This document shows, one piece after another, positions 38,341 through 50,528 of a stretch of 64,000 nucleotides of DNA. Origin of the DNA: Paraspadella gotoi (lineage: Eukaryota > Chaetognatha); NCBI GenBank assembly GCA_051294375.1, contig CM119270.1:7640095-7704094 (forward strand), given 5' to 3'. The stretch's first letter is position 1. Each line of letters opens with the position of its first letter. Both the position numbers and the translations under genes were made by a program. The notes beneath the pieces are model-generated. The model was not told where the DNA came from. It searched no databases and saw only the letters and a list, made by a program, of their open reading frames with translations.

Positions 38341-40947
38341 CCTTTGACTTATTATACACTGCTTATGCCAATTTTCCATTTTGCAAGAAAGCTGTTTTTT
38401 CTGATTACCCTACATCCCATATATCACATAAGACAATATAATCGCAGTAATCTGCAAAACTAATCCCTTCTTAAGTAATACTCTGTATAGATCGGTAATA
38501 CTTATCTCACAGTGAATAATGAGCAGGGGATATTTCTCGAATCGATATGATAATTGTTTTATTAGCATTCTTCGATTTAAAAAAAAACACACAATTCCTT
38601 TTGTCAGAGAACCGAATCATAACAGTTAAACAACTGAGATCGCCGAAGTTTGACAAGAAGCAAAATGCCATTGCTCAAAAAACAGATTCTCACAAAAAAA
38701 GCCTGAATTAGGTTAAAATTAAAAAAGATTGACTTTTCTTTTGAATATTTTAAAAACAAGAGGGAGAGATATTACACTAGTTCTTTCCAGAAAAAAAACT
38801 AATTAATCAAGGGAAAAGATGAAGGACACGCCGCACAATACAAGCCTAACATGAAGCGAACAAACCAGTCAATCGACTATCCACGCTCCCGCCAATGGTT
38901 TTCCAGATGTTGTAGGACTCAAATCGGACACTACATTGTGTGTGGATATGTATGTTCCATCACCATAAAAATCATTGAACGTCTCACGATGCAATGAACA
39001 AGAAAACTGCCAAAAAATACACACGATAAACCAAATCATTATCAGTGATGATGCTCTCTGAAATTAACCAGCACGAGGTGTCCGACCGCACGTCTTCAAA
39101 ATCTGTGAGGCAAGTCAGCAACGAGGACAGAAACGGTGTTGATTCATACCCACCTCCCAGACCGGTGACGTCAATTTCCCCTTCATTCCTGGCGGATCAT
39201 TCTCTTGTATGCTACAATGAATCGATTACTTACTTATATCTATAGGCTTAGGTAATCGAGGCGAACAAAAAACTTGAAGGCGCTCCCTACTCATTCCGGT
39301 AAGCCAGCACATGACGTAATTATGAGCTTGCGAACAGAGGAAAATTTAAGATAACGATACAAACTGTTCAAGTTTATAAGAGCGACACACTTTCGGGACT
39401 GTCAGAGATGATATCCCGAATCGAAGACAAGGTGGCGACGTTGTGACTGCGGAAAACATGTCTGACCCTGAGTGACAGATTTATCTGAAATTGGAAAGGA
39501 AACTGCGCCCCGATTCTCCCATATTGCAAGGATGTTTAACGTCTTGATGAGTGGTTGATGTATTGATGATTTTATCGCCTATATGATACATCGTATTAAT
39601 TGCGAACTTGCACCTATATACTCAAATGTATCAAGTAGTTAACAGTAGGCTAGAGGAAAAGTAGACGCGAGAGAAGTCGTTAACTATTTGGCCACAACAG
39701 ATAATAACACAATTACAAGACCGATGATATCCATCGCAAATGATAATAATCAGGACCAAAAACAGAATCAATTCGTGACCTCGGATAAATATCCGCCTAA
39801 CGTCGTGGATTCCGAGCGAACATGCATCCAAGAAAGCTTCTTTAATTAGTTGACAACAAGATAATTTAATACACATACATCTGTAAATAAGAGTCTCAAC
39901 GTCCCTGGACTGTGCGCCCTGACAGTATCTCTTTTATATAAGCTCTCTTTTTTCTTAATATCTTTCGTGTATTTAGATTCGTGTTCTTTCTTTCTGCTTC
40001 TTCTTTTCTTTCAAACGGCATAAGCTAGCAATATGTACGTTATTATTACTTTAAACGTATATACATATGTAGTTTGTGATTATTGATATGAATTCGGATT
40101 ATAAACTTGAAGCGGTCAAATTTTATTACAGGCAAATGCTGGCGCCAACGTGAAAAAGAAAATCTTACAACGGCAACATCGAGGCAAATTTTCTATGTGG
40201 TAAGATATGACCTGTTACCTGTTTAGTAAGGCGGCCAAAACTTGAAGCCACTCTTTTAATAACTTCGTAAGTCTCTCTCCAAGAAAACAATTCATTTCTT
40301 TTCCTTCCTATTACTAAATCGTATTTTTCAGATCAACTTGGGTGTATGCCAACTGAGCTATTTTTAATTTATATTTATTAAGTATATAATAAATGACAAA
40401 AATTAAAAAAAATAATAATCTTTTTTCAAGAACGGATTCCATATAGAGCTTGGAAAAGTTAAATTAAAAGCTTGAGTATTTACAAGAATAAAAAAAAGAA
40501 AGTTCGGGAAGGAAAGAGTTGAAAAAGAAAGATTTTGAGGCGGAAAAAACTGAAAGAAAAGAAAGAAAGATAAGACCCTGACAAATATTAAGGAATGACA
40601 GAAAGAAGAAAAGAAAAGGAAAAAAAGGAAGAGAACGATAAGACCATTGATCAGTCTTGGGAAGCATAAAGCAATTCATCATTAAACTATGGTGCTGGAG
40701 TCAAGGATTTGCCGAGAAAAGAAAGTTAAAATGAAAAAGAGATCTCCATTGGTTCAATGAAAGAGAAAGGCGTTGCGCGTTGGACATTAATTAGGACGAC
40801 TGAGAAGCTATGAAAAGACGAAGCGGATGAACAACTGCAAGATGATTTGCATACTGATACAACTTTTTGTTCGTCTATAACTATTAAACCATGGTGGCCA
40901 AAATGTATTTTAGGCTCATTTAAAAACAAAATTATAATTCCAATTAC
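38341..40947 (-). repeat. Reversed, error-rich copy of the XKR locus 5' region
   Basis: Read on the minus strand this block follows 57728 to about 59880 and also 40973 onward: 'ataacttttt...cgaac' near 40855 mirrors 40973, 'cttgaaggcgctcc' at 39275 mirrors 42515-42530, and the 'cgccccgattctcccatattgcaagg' zone at 39505 mirrors 42310-42340. It ends at a 25-N gap (40948-40972). Divergence from the other copies is high and scattered, as in an uncorrected long read placed in reverse. Confidence 0.75.
38365..39186 (-). pseudogene. XKR-like gene, degraded 5' half inside reversed block
   Basis: On the minus strand an ATG at 39186-39184 begins the same N-terminal coding sequence as 42608 and 59229, followed in order by counterparts of 'gctgacttgctcacagattt', 'acatctggaaaac', 'cccttgatt', 'aacctaattcaagctttttt' and the 'cttgcaaatggaaaatt' segment. 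Many substitutions and indels destroy the frame. It is either a decayed inverted duplicate or, more likely, raw-read filler. It should not be counted as a gene. Confidence 0.6.
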
Positions 40948-40972
40948 NNNNNNNNNNNNNNNNNNNNNNNNN

Positions 40973-42607
40973 TTATAGACGAACAAAAATTGTATCGTAC
41001 TCAAATCATTCACGTCACCTCTTTTCATCTCCTTCTCCCGTCCTATTATTCCAACCCAACGCCTTTCTCTTTGAACCANNNNNNNNNNNNNNNNNNNNNN
41101 NNNNNNNNNNNNNNNNNNNNNNNNNNNNNNNNNNNNNNNNNNNNNNNNNNNNNNNNNNNNNNNNNNNNNNNNNNNNNNNNNNNNNNNNNNNNNNNNNNNN
41201 NNNNNNNNNNNNNNNNNNNNNNNNNNNNNNNNNNNNNNNNNNNNNNNNNNNNNNNNNNNNNNNNNNNNNNNNNNNNNNNNNNNNNNNNNNNNNNNNNNNN
41301 NNNNNNNNNNNNNNNNNNNNNNNNNNNNNNNNNNNNTGATGAAGCTTTTCCCAAGATTACATCTTTTTCTTCTTTTTCTCTTTTTCCTTTCTTTCTTTCT
41401 GTCATTCTTTAATTATGTCAGTCTTTCTTTCTTTTTTTCTTTCAGTTTTTCCGCCTCAAAATCTTTCTTTTTCAACTCCTTTCCTTCCCAAACTTCCTTT
41501 TTTCTTCTTCTCTTCTTTTTCATGCCTCATAACCCATAAACGTTTATAAGTTTTCTCTTTTCTTTCTTCGTTTGATTCTTTTTTCTACAATTTGTTTTCT
41601 TTTCCTCCTCCCATTTCTTCCATAATTATTCTCTCAGCCTTCATCTCGGAACTTCTTTTTGTTGTCTTACGATCTCTGGGCAATTATTGTTTTGGTTACT
41701 ACATACTGATTTATTACCCTTACCCACACATACTCATACATATTTAAGTGCAATGGATAGAAAAACCGCAGTAGATTGTATAACTTAGCTACGTTCACAA
41801 TTTAAACTTTTATTAAATGATATTAAGTACAAAAATTAACGTTAATACTAAACATAGTAAACAGGTCATATATTCACATCGACAATTTGCTTACCCTCCT
41901 TGATGTTCCGTTTAAATTTTCTTTTTACGTTTCCCATTGTTTAAAATTTGACCGCTTCAAGTTTATAATCAATTCATACATAATCAACTACATACATATT
42001 GCTGCTTATGCCGCTACGAAAGACACAGAAAAAAAAGGAAAAGAAAGAAAGAAAACGAATCTAGAATAAAAGAGACCTATATAAACAGATAGTCAGCCAG
42101 GGACGTTGACCTTTTACAGTATTCATGTAGATATGTAGATCAATTACTTTGTCACTAATTCTAAANNNNNNNNNNTCAGTGATTGCGCTGATTGTGGATT
42201 TTAATTTTCTTCACTTTATTTCCGTTACTGAATAATCAATCAATAATCAATCTATGCAATCAATAAATACATCAATACATCTATACATTCACAACTCAGC
42301 AAGACCTTAAACACCTTGCATATGCGAATCGGGGCGTTCTTTCCAATTAAGTAAATCTGTCACTCAGTCAGCATGTTTCCCTGTCACTCACCTTGTCTTC
42401 ATTCGGATATCATTTCGATATCCCGAAATGTCAGTCGCCTCTTATAAACTTGACATTTATTTATCAATTTCCGCTCTTTCGCCAATGTAATCGTCATTTG
42501 TGGTTACCGGAAGAGAGGAGCGCCTTCAAGTTGTTTTTTTTCCCTTCGATACAACTTGATATAATATATATATATATACGTATATACAAAGAATAATCCG
42601 CCAAAAG
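40973..42607 (+). other. Upstream region of XKR-like gene, copy A
   Basis: Collinear with 57790-59228. Gaps lie at 41079-41336 and 42166-42175; in the other copy the first gap corresponds to only about 67 bp, so its N length is not literal. 42310-42430 and 58930-59055 share 'aatcggggcgttctttcc' and 'gatatcatttcga'. A TA-rich stretch (42560-42585) lies 25-50 bp before the first ATG and could act as a core promoter or 5' UTR. Confidence 0.6.
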
Positions 42608-42683
42608 ATGAAGGGAAATGCGTCACCTCTGGAGGTGGTTATAGTCACCGTTCTGTCCGTTGCTGACTTGCTCACAGATTTGA
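42608..42683 (+). CDS. XKR-like gene, N-terminal fragment before gap
   Basis: ATG at 42608 opens MKGNASPLEVV followed by VTVLSVADLLTDL, then a 25-N gap cuts the frame. The hydrophobic helix with Asp and T-D near its end resembles the first membrane segment of XK-related proteins. The same start occurs at 43642 and 59229 (and reversed at 39186), each followed by more of the gene, so this copy is a truncated contig end rather than a separate gene. Confidence 0.5.
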
Positions 42684-42708
42684 NNNNNNNNNNNNNNNNN
42701 NNNNNNNN

Positions 42709-43150
42709 GGGAAAACTCAAGGGATTTTTAAAAATGAGAAGCTATATCTTAATTTTAATACAAATAAAAATAAATCGTTACAACTATGATTGGAAAAATG
42801 GGAAAAACTTCCAATGTAAACCATTGTAAACATTGTTTGCCTTTTTTATTTATTTTTTTTTATAATATTTTTTTTAAAATAATAATTTTGAGCTTGTGAT
42901 AAACTATTTAATAAATTAAATTAAATTATGCAATAAAAATTTGACCTCGGTCTGGTTCTTCCTAAAAAAGAACATTAAAAATTTCATTCAAGATTAAAAT
43001 TTTTTAAATGAGGAAATAAAATTTTTTTTGATAAGTAAAAAAATATTTGGAAGTCAGAAATATTCATAGTTTTACTGAGTATTTTCAACTATATATGTTG
43101 TTACTAGGGATTATAATTTGGATGTATTATTGAAAAGAGTTTAGCTTATC
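42709..43150 (+). repeat. Sequence shared with 52814-52985, then AT-rich
   Basis: 42709-42865 and 52814-52985 share 'atgagaagctatatctta', 'aatacaaataaaaataaa', 'ctatgattgg' and 'gtaaaccattgtaa'. The position right after a 25-N gap suggests a misplaced or duplicated contig end. Confidence 0.75.
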
Positions 43151-43154
43151 CGAC

Positions 43155-43500
43155 AAGTTTTTTTCTCTGAAAATAGGGGTAGACCCTCAATGGGGTGAAT
43201 CATTTGATTATCATCACATCAGTCATTTGTTATCAATGCATCAATTATTGGTATCATCGTGTCATATTTGGTTAATCATCTGCAATCAATATTGTGGTTA
43301 TAAAATCGTATCAATATTTGGAATATCCTTGGGTTTACCGATCGAAAGCTGGCTCGATCCTATGCTTTTAAGATTTGTTTATATTTAATTATCTTTTCTT
43401 TTTAATTAGCTCATATATTTCCAGGTTATCAATTTATAATAGTTATCTTAAAAATATATTAAAAAAAACAAAACGAATTAATTAATTATTTAATCATTCT
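43155..43500 (+). repeat. Upstream fragment shared with 57230-57540
   Basis: Repeated 'atcatcg.atcaatatttgg' words and 'gctggctcgatcc' match 57240-57450. It then joins directly to sequence equivalent to 59085, skipping about 1.5 kb present in the other copy. Confidence 0.75.
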
Positions 43501-43641
43501 CCGCTCTTTAAGCTCAGATGTAATTGTCATTACGTTGGTTTACCGGAAGAGAGACGCTTCAAGTTTTTTTTTCCCTTCGATACAACTAGAATAATAAAAA
43601 TTCGATCATCGTATATACAAAGAATATCCGCAGCCCAAAGG

Positions 43642-44696
43642 ATGAAGGGAAATGCGTCACTCTGGAGGTGGTTTGATCACGGTTCCGTTGTTGCTGACTT
43701 GCTCAGCAGATTGAAGCCATCATCGACGCACCTCTTCGTTCGAGCCGACGATCATAATGATTTGGTTACTGTTTTTGACAAGAGTTTTTTGTTTCAATTG
43801 CGTCGCTTCAACGATTATGGTTTGACACATCATTACAAGCAATGAGCAATCATTATTCCTAACATCTGGAAAACTTGGCGGCGAAAAGCGATGAACGGTT
43901 GTTCTTAATTTGGTTGGATTGGCGGCGATTCCTCTTTCCCTTGATTTTTGTTTGTCGGAGAAAATTGGGAATTCTCCTCTCGTTTTAAAATTCAAAGAAA
44001 ATCATCTTTTTAATTTGAACCTAATTCAAGCTTTTTTGGAATCGTTTTTACAATTGCTTCTTCAAACTGCATCTCAGTTTTTACTTATGATTCGTTCTAA
44101 AAATGAATTTTGTTTCTTTAATGAAGAATCAATAAACAATTATCAACATTTGAGAAAATTTCCCCTCATACGCGGAAAAGTATTCGACTACTACAATTTT
44201 AAAAATGAAAGCTTTTTAGATACTCGTTTAAATTGTTATTGTGAAATGGGTTTGGGTAACGAAAAAAACTTTTCTTGCAAATGGAAAATTCGCGATTATA
44301 GCAAGGTAATCTCAATGGTCCTCTCATCTACCACTTTGATTGGAATTATTTTTAAAATACGGTGTTTCGGATTGCTAAATTATAAGGGCAAAAAAAATAT
44401 CAAGACGATCAGTGTCATTTTGGGATGTATTCAAGGAAGCATTGGACTTGGGTTGAGCCTTTACGTAATTTTCTCGCATATCGCGCAATACTCTCTCTTT
44501 TTCTTAGTTTTTTCTCCCTTTATAATTAGTCGCGTTTTTACTTTTTATGAGCTTTCATACTTTATCTACTCAATCAAGCAAAACTTATTTTATTTTGAAG
44601 ATCTGCCAGTTCATAAATTGAAAGAAGACTGGAACCAAAAATTTTGTGCCCTTTTCTTCATTTTTTTTATTGTTTCTATTGGTTTAAATTTTAAGA
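43642..44696 (+). CDS. XKR-like multi-pass membrane protein, 5' half (copy A)
   Basis: The start MKGNAS (43642) is the same as at 42608 and 59229. One-base indels break the frame up to about 43900; from there it is clean to the gap at 44697. Visible in order are WRRKA, a hydrophobic VGLAAIPLSL, then LIQAFLESFLQLLLQTAS. This last motif has the L-x-E-S-x-x-Q-L-x-L-Q pattern typical of XK-related proteins, although the usual Pro before Gln is absent. Two further membrane segments follow near VILGCIQGSIGLGLSLYVI and FFLVFSPFIIS. XKR proteins sit in the plasma membrane, and several are phospholipid scramblases activated during cell death. Family assignment rests on these motifs only. The 3' half of this copy may be 49590-50419. 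Confidence 0.5.
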
Positions 44697-44721
44697 NNNN
44701 NNNNNNNNNNNNNNNNNNNNN
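44697..44721. other. 25-N assembly gap interrupting XKR-like copy A
   Basis: The coding sequence stops at 'aattttaaga'. In the complete copy it continues from 60231. What follows this gap is unrelated. Confidence 0.95.
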
Positions 44722-44794
44722 ATTATCGAATTTTTTCTAGGCGCCGATTCCCCCATAATATAATCGATAATACTCTTTAGTATTCGGGATAATG

Positions 44795-46430
44795 TTATTT
44801 TATGATTTTATTCGAATCGGTGAAAATTTGTCTAGACGTTCTTATGCTCGAAAACAGGGCGGACCCGAACCTGGTCGTGAAGGCTCTCGATCGGCGCAGA
44901 ATCGGCGGGATCCGAGGCGCCAACCTGACGCAAACACCTGGCGGCGGCCTGAGTCCGGGGCGGCGGGCGGCGGCTGGAGCGGCGCTGCGGCGGGACGGCT
45001 TGAGTCGGCGGGCGGAGGAGTCGAAAAACCCCAATTCCGTCGCTATTTCCTTCCCGATGATCGTCGCAACGGACTCTTGCGTCTCGTCTCCTGTTGAAAC
45101 GGCGCGTCGGCGTGTCCAACCGTGCGGATTGGCTTCCTCCGTCGAATTTTCCTGCGTCTGCTGCGTGGCCCGGCAGCGTCGACGTGCGCTGCATCGATTG
45201 TTGCTGCCGCCCACTGCTGTTGATAAGGCGAAGTGCTGCCGATCGTTTGCTGCTTGAGTCTGGAAACTGCTGCATCATATGTTGCTGGCCCGTCGGAAAT
45301 TGCGCATCTGCTTGAGGTTGCTGCATCGGAAATTGCAACATTCGGTTTATATTGCCGCATAGTGATGGCTGCACCTGCTGTCCCGCCATCTGTTGCAATT
45401 GTCGTAGGATTCGCAGAACTTGCCTGTGAGCCTGCGTACTTTCTTGAGAATGTTGGACAAAAATCGGGCGGCAGCATTTTGATCGTTATCACCCAAACTG
45501 GTGGCGGCGCGGAAACGACGTTCCAATCCATCTGAGTTCCTGGCGCCATCATTCCCGGGAGGCCGGCGGCACGCCCACTCCTTCGAATTCCGTTGAGCGG
45601 TTCTCTTATCATCGCGCCTCTTCTTCCGCCTTCACGCAACTGCTCTGCTGTCAGTATGTTGTCGCGTTCCAACCTCTCGACTCCCGCGACATTGTTCGAC
45701 AAACCAGGAACTTCGGTGCGGTCGTCCAAGAAGTACTGCTTCGCCGACGAGATGTCGCCACGAATCGCTTCCCCCCTCCTTTCTCCGTTGCGTTGCGAAG
45801 AAGGCACCGACGGCTCGCGCTTCCCTAGGGGGCGTCGTCTTCGTCGCATGCCGACAGGGTACCGTGTAGATCGCCATCGTTCTCTCAGCGCGTCGAGGTT
45901 CCCCCGGTTACTGCTCCGCCCATTGGCGCGGCTGCAGTCATAATTTTGTTGGATCATGTTTGCTGCCCGCCTTCCCTCTCACTCGGCACGTAGAGTCGGC
46001 GTCCCGGCTTCTTGGAGCGGGAACGGTCGATCTGACACTGGTGCTCTGGACTTGTGCCTGCGTGCGTGCGGTACTCGCATCTGAGAACACGGTGACAGTT
46101 CGGAGCGCCGCCGGCGTTTCCGTCGACCGCCATGTTCCGATCTGCCCAAACATCGTCGGTCTTCAAGACTTCACAACAGCGGGTCCCCGTCCTCGTATCG
46201 TCGAACGTGCAGTGGGCGATTCATCCTGGCAGCGGGCAATCATCGCCCGGAAATTTCTGATTACCAGCGTCATCACACCGACGTCAACTCCTATGGTCCG
46301 GAAGCCATTGGCAGGCAATGCGTAGTGACTCGAAGGATATTTTTGATCAACTCCCGTCTCGTCGTATCTTCATCCAACGATCGGTCCCGGCACTTCGTTT
46401 TGTACATCTGGAAAGTTGTACTTCAAACCC
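44795..46430 (-). CDS. Frameshifted gene candidate: Cys-rich region then Arg/Gln-rich region
   Basis: Read on the minus strand from about 46430, protein-like sequence continues across several frames. First comes YNFPDVQNEVPGPIVG, then ALPANGFRTIGVDV. Next is a Cys-rich module (about 46290 to 45990) with cysteines in DDCPLPG, IAHCTF, RCCEVL, NCHRVLRC and HQC. After that come RSRSKKPGRR and a long frame (45957-45043) with Arg-rich and Glu-rich stretches. A Gln-rich stretch (45398-45200 in another frame, QQMAGQQVQ) is followed by a C-terminus ending in SNKIIK at 44795. Frame changes near 46310, 45957, 45400 and 45210 look like single-base indels. The Cys pattern suggests a secreted or extracellular domain; I do not recognise the family. 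It could be a pseudogene or unpolished sequence. Confidence 0.4.
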
Positions 46431-48399
46431 GTCTCTAATGCACGGCATGATGCTCCGAAACTCTACACTTCCGGCACCATCCTCCCGCCAGCGGCTGTTC
46501 CTATTGCTCTTCGCGTCACCCTCGCCTGAACCACATCATTCTCTCGCACCAAATCCGAGCGTGCGGCACGCCTCCAGATTCTCGTCCTCATCTCGTCGCT
46601 AGAACGCACATCGATCACTGTCGTATTTTAGTTCTATTTAATTTCAGTTCACTTCGTTGCTCTTTTGTTCATCGAAAATGTTCTCAACACCGTGCTCCAA
46701 AATTATCGTTTCCGGCCTTGATTCCCGTTATTCCTGTTTAAATAATAAATTCGGTTTATTTCGGCGAATTTCATTTCTTTCTGGTATACTTCCCCTCCCG
46801 CCCCAAAGGAAGGAAAATCGCAGTATAAAACTAATTTATTGTTATTCGAATTCGCCAACAAAAATAATTGTTATACCTCGTGCCATTATTTTTTTAAAAT
46901 TTTTAAATATACGTGCGTTTTCAAACCGTGTACATAGCATTTGCAAAATAAGAAATTACTAGCGCAGAAAACAGGAATCGAGAATATACGTATAAATAAC
47001 CAAAACGTCGCAATTTATTAGATATGAAGCAATTAAAATACATAGATCACATCGACACGTACCGTATTTTCGTTATATCGTTCCGTCCTCTAATAACCAC
47101 AACAAGCTGAGTGCTGTCTCTCTAGCATTTATGTACTTATCTGTACACACGAGAATTGGCACACGTCCCGCGGAGCTGAAAAAAAGGACCAATTTCTCGA
47201 CTCTTGGGCCTGAGTGGTAGTGGCAGAGTGTTTGCTCTGTTTCTACTCGAGACGAACTTTCTAACTACCAGAGATAATGTACCGGTTGGATCTTTATTTT
47301 TTTATAATCAACAACATCTCATTGGGTGTACACCAAAGCGAAGAGTTGCAAGTCACTCCAGCGAATTTTTCGAGCCGCGATTATTCCCATCTGCCCACTC
47401 CTCAAGACAGCAATAATCTCAGGTTTACACCAATACCAGGTCCTGTCTGGTGACCTGACAGGCTGTCTCCGACGTTGCCTTCTCCCTTCGGCGGAGTCCC
47501 TGTCGGATGAACTTAGGCTGAGTCTTTCTTCGTCATTTTTCGGACTCAGTATCTCATGACGCTGCGCATCTGTGGAGGTATTTTCGGAATACTTTGGGGC
47601 GAGTCCATACCCAGGTCGTCACCCTTATAGTACTAGCACACGTCGCCACGGGCTCCCGTTCGTATTTCTTCGTAGTAAGAACTACCTCGTTCTTTCGACA
47701 AAAGAAATGGACGTGGTTTTGATTTTGATTAAATTCCTTCGCACGGTGTCCTGTCATAAAACTAGAAGAGAACGCCAGAGGCGGCACTTCAATCACGTGC
47801 AGATTTGTCTCGTTAGCGGAAATAGATCGTATCACTTTAAACCTTTTCCCCATCTCTTCTTCATTCCAGGAACCTTGGCAACTCCCCTCCAACATGAACG
47901 GCCATCTTTTTTCCTTTAGGATATATCAACGTCGAGGTTGTTTTAAACCGAGCCGGCCATATCTATCGACATTTTGTGCCGGAAACGCCGCGGAGTATGT
48001 TTATCCTCCTGACAAGGTCATACCATTACTTTACGGAGGAGCGGCACCACCCTCCTCACCTCGCGTCCGCCACCGGCACCGGCCTTGGGCAATCTTTCAA
48101 CTTCGCTTTCTCCAGTGGAGGGGATTCATCCTCCGGAATTCGCGAATCCGTCACGGGACTGCGAGCTTCTCGCGCATTAGTTCCTCGTCAACAACCCCTT
48201 GGGCCAAATCGACAGAGTGCTGGTCCATCTGTTAAAAATCTCAAACGGCATCTTTCGCCGCCCACGCATCCTCGCCCGGCCGGAAGACAAACGCATGAAC
48301 CGGGGTGAACTAGCGCGGTTCACCGGCCCTCAAACCAGCAGGTCCATTTCCGAACCCGTCTATCGTGCGGGCGGGCGTCACCGCCAGATCTCCTTGTCA
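46431..48399. other. GC-moderate sequence, coding possible but undecided
   Basis: Open frames exist on both strands (for example 47554-47895 minus, 47572-47919 plus) with balanced composition, but none carries a motif I recognise. 46620-47200 is AT-rich. Confidence 0.3.
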
Positions 48400-48720
48400 A
48401 GGAGGTAGACCTCCACTCTCCGCGATACGAGAGTCCTCTCACTTTCAAACCAGTTGGCACCCGTATCCAAATCCATTTCGCATCGATCTCTAAGTTTCCA
48501 GTCGCTCATCTATTTCATCATCTGAGTAAAAACCCGCGGGAACGCCCGACCTAGCGGCCGCCCCGACAGCTCCAAGGCGCTTTCGGTCCTCCGAAGAAGA
48601 TTCGTCGGCGATGCGACAGGTTCCTCAACCTGGCTCGTCCATCGTTTCCATCCCTTCAACCCAATCGTTGGTTTTCCATCTTATAGCATCCAAAAGTCTA
48701 TCGAAAAGAAAAAAATCACT
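48400..48720 (-). other. Possible coding remnant, minus strand
   Basis: On the minus strand a polypyrimidine tract and acceptor (ttcttttcgatag, about 48695) precede a frame reading LLDAIRWKTNDWVEGMETMDEPG. After one stop, an acidic/Ala-rich frame reads DESSSEDRKRLG and GFYSDDEIDERLE. It may be an upstream exon of the 44.8-46.4 kb candidate or a separate remnant. Neither is demonstrated. Confidence 0.25.
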
Positions 48721-48999
48721 TAAGTTCGAGAACCGAATAAAAAACGTTGAAGTCGAGAAGAAAATCGAAGAATATCCGAACCGACCGGAAGGGTAAGACG
48801 TCCGAATCGTTTGTTGGTGAGTGAAACCCCGATCGTTCAAATATCGTCGTATTCCGACCCCTTCCGCGGATCGAAGAACAAACTGTCGAAAACATTCGTG
48901 ATCATTATTGTATTTGGCCTTTAGATTACATGTTTTGGTTTTCGCAGAAAAATTACAAAACATCTCGGGAAAATTTCGACAGAAATAATATATCATTTT

Positions 49000-49589
49000 A
49001 TGTCAGAGAGGGCATTAAAAATTTAAATTAAAAAAACATAACAATTTTCAAGGAAAAAAATCCTTCATCATCCATCGCTTTTACTTTTCGGGGAAAAGAA
49101 AATTAAATTTCAAAACAATTACCCTCTGTAATCAACACGGGACAAAAACAAATATTTCGTAACGCCACAGATAATTCGAGGGCTGTCGTTAAGCGCAACA
49201 ACGCTGGCACCATGTTTGGTAACGTGGTCTGGTGGCCCTCAAAGATTGACGGATAGAGAGCTGGGATTATGCATAATCTGTCTAATTAGTATTTGAAGTT
49301 ACCTGAAATAATTGTTAGATTGCCCAAGTTGTAAATTGTAATTAAACATGATAAATGATTACGTCTTAATCCCTGAACGAAAAATGGAATGCACTTAATT
49401 CTCTTGCCTCCTTCCCGTCTGTCTCTTCCTTTTGTTATCTAATTCACTAAATGTTTACAAAAATAGGAGCCGATCTTCTTGAGAATCCTACAGGATTATT
49501 ACTTTGAGACTTAAGAATATGTTAGAGAGACAAAATTTGAAACTAAAGTTAATTACTTAATAATGGAGCCTTATTAAAATATTACTGAC
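49000..49589. other. AT-rich, no gene
   Basis: Non-coding sequence up to the point (about 49590) where homology to 60655 begins. Confidence 0.5.
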
Positions 49590-50419
49590 AGTAATCTACA
49601 AATAGTAGCGAAGCAGGGCCTCGACCAGCCTTTGAAAAGAGATGATGAGAAAGTATCTCTCATGGCCGCCAATTTTTTTCCCTTTAGCTATTTTATCCGA
49701 ATCTTAACTAATTACGATGCAAAAAGTTTTAGAGCGGCCACGTAGAAGAATTTTACATTATTTCTCTAAAGGCTCTGTTTTTAGTCATCACAGTATGCGG
49801 ACCGTTCAATAGTTTTTTCACGCGGTTTCGTGATTTTAAAGAAGAAAAGTATTGGGCGAATCATAAAACATTTGCTTCAAGAATGTTTTATCAAGGCCCA
49901 AGTCGTTTGACTGGTTCTTCGGATACTGAAGCAATTAAAACGCTTTCATCTTCACTACGTTCTTCAACAAGAATTTTTTTTTTCCTGTCAGTCTTTCGTT
50001 TTTTCCTTTTCTAAATTCATTAATGTTCTATAATATTTAACCCGAAAAAAACGCAACGTTTTTTAAAAAGTTACTTTTCATTTTCAATTTTTTTCTTTAT
50101 TCTATGCATTTCTATATGTTTTTTTTAAAATCCTATAGAAACAGGTTTATTATAAAGTCGGCCTTCATATCCTAAGAGCGATTCATAGGAGAACTTTCAA
50201 GCGATTGTGCGATGTTGACAAACAGTTCTTTAATTAAAAAAAATTATCAGAATGGGATACTGCAAGTTATTTGAAACTTATTATGGACAAATTATTTCTA
50301 ACTTTATGTATTATTTCAATTTCAAAGAATTAGTCGATCGATATTTTACGGATTTTGCCAACTTATCGTGTTTGATATTTTTGATTTTACCAACATTAGT
50401 TATACTAGTGCATGTCTAA
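49590..50419 (+). pseudogene. XKR-like gene, 3' half (copy B), frameshifted
   Basis: Collinear with 60655-61459 through to the same stop after CATGTC. Relative to that intact frame it has many one- and two-base indels (for example in 'ctctcatggcc', 'cttatcaaggccca' and 'tgcgatgttg' zones), so no long frame survives. AATAAA follows at 50513, as in the other copy. It could be the second half of copy A separated by the 4.9 kb at 44722-49589, either by a real insertion or a scaffolding error, or an alternative haplotype of the 59.2 kb copy. Confidence 0.7.
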
Positions 50420-50510
50420 ATAATAAATTAGGTATACTGGAAACAACAGTGTTCCTGAAATGATATGTATTTATTGCATTTGCATGCTGAACAGCGAACA
50501 TATCAATTTT

Positions 50511-50518
50511 TTTGAATA
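50511..50518 (+). terminator. Polyadenylation signal of XKR-like copy B
   Basis: GAATAAAT about 95 bp after the stop, conserved at 61543-61550. The solo LTR starts 11 bp further on. Confidence 0.5.
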
Positions 50519-50528
50519 AATAGACGTA

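Noticed and set aside
38365-39186. Counting the reversed XKR-like piece as an additional gene
   Set aside because: Too error-rich, lies in a block whose placement looks artefactual, and ends at a 25-N gap.
45094-46325. Plus-strand frames at 45094, 45233, 45593 and 45960
   Set aside because: They are antisense to the more protein-like minus-strand Cys-rich/Gln-rich candidate and show no motifs.
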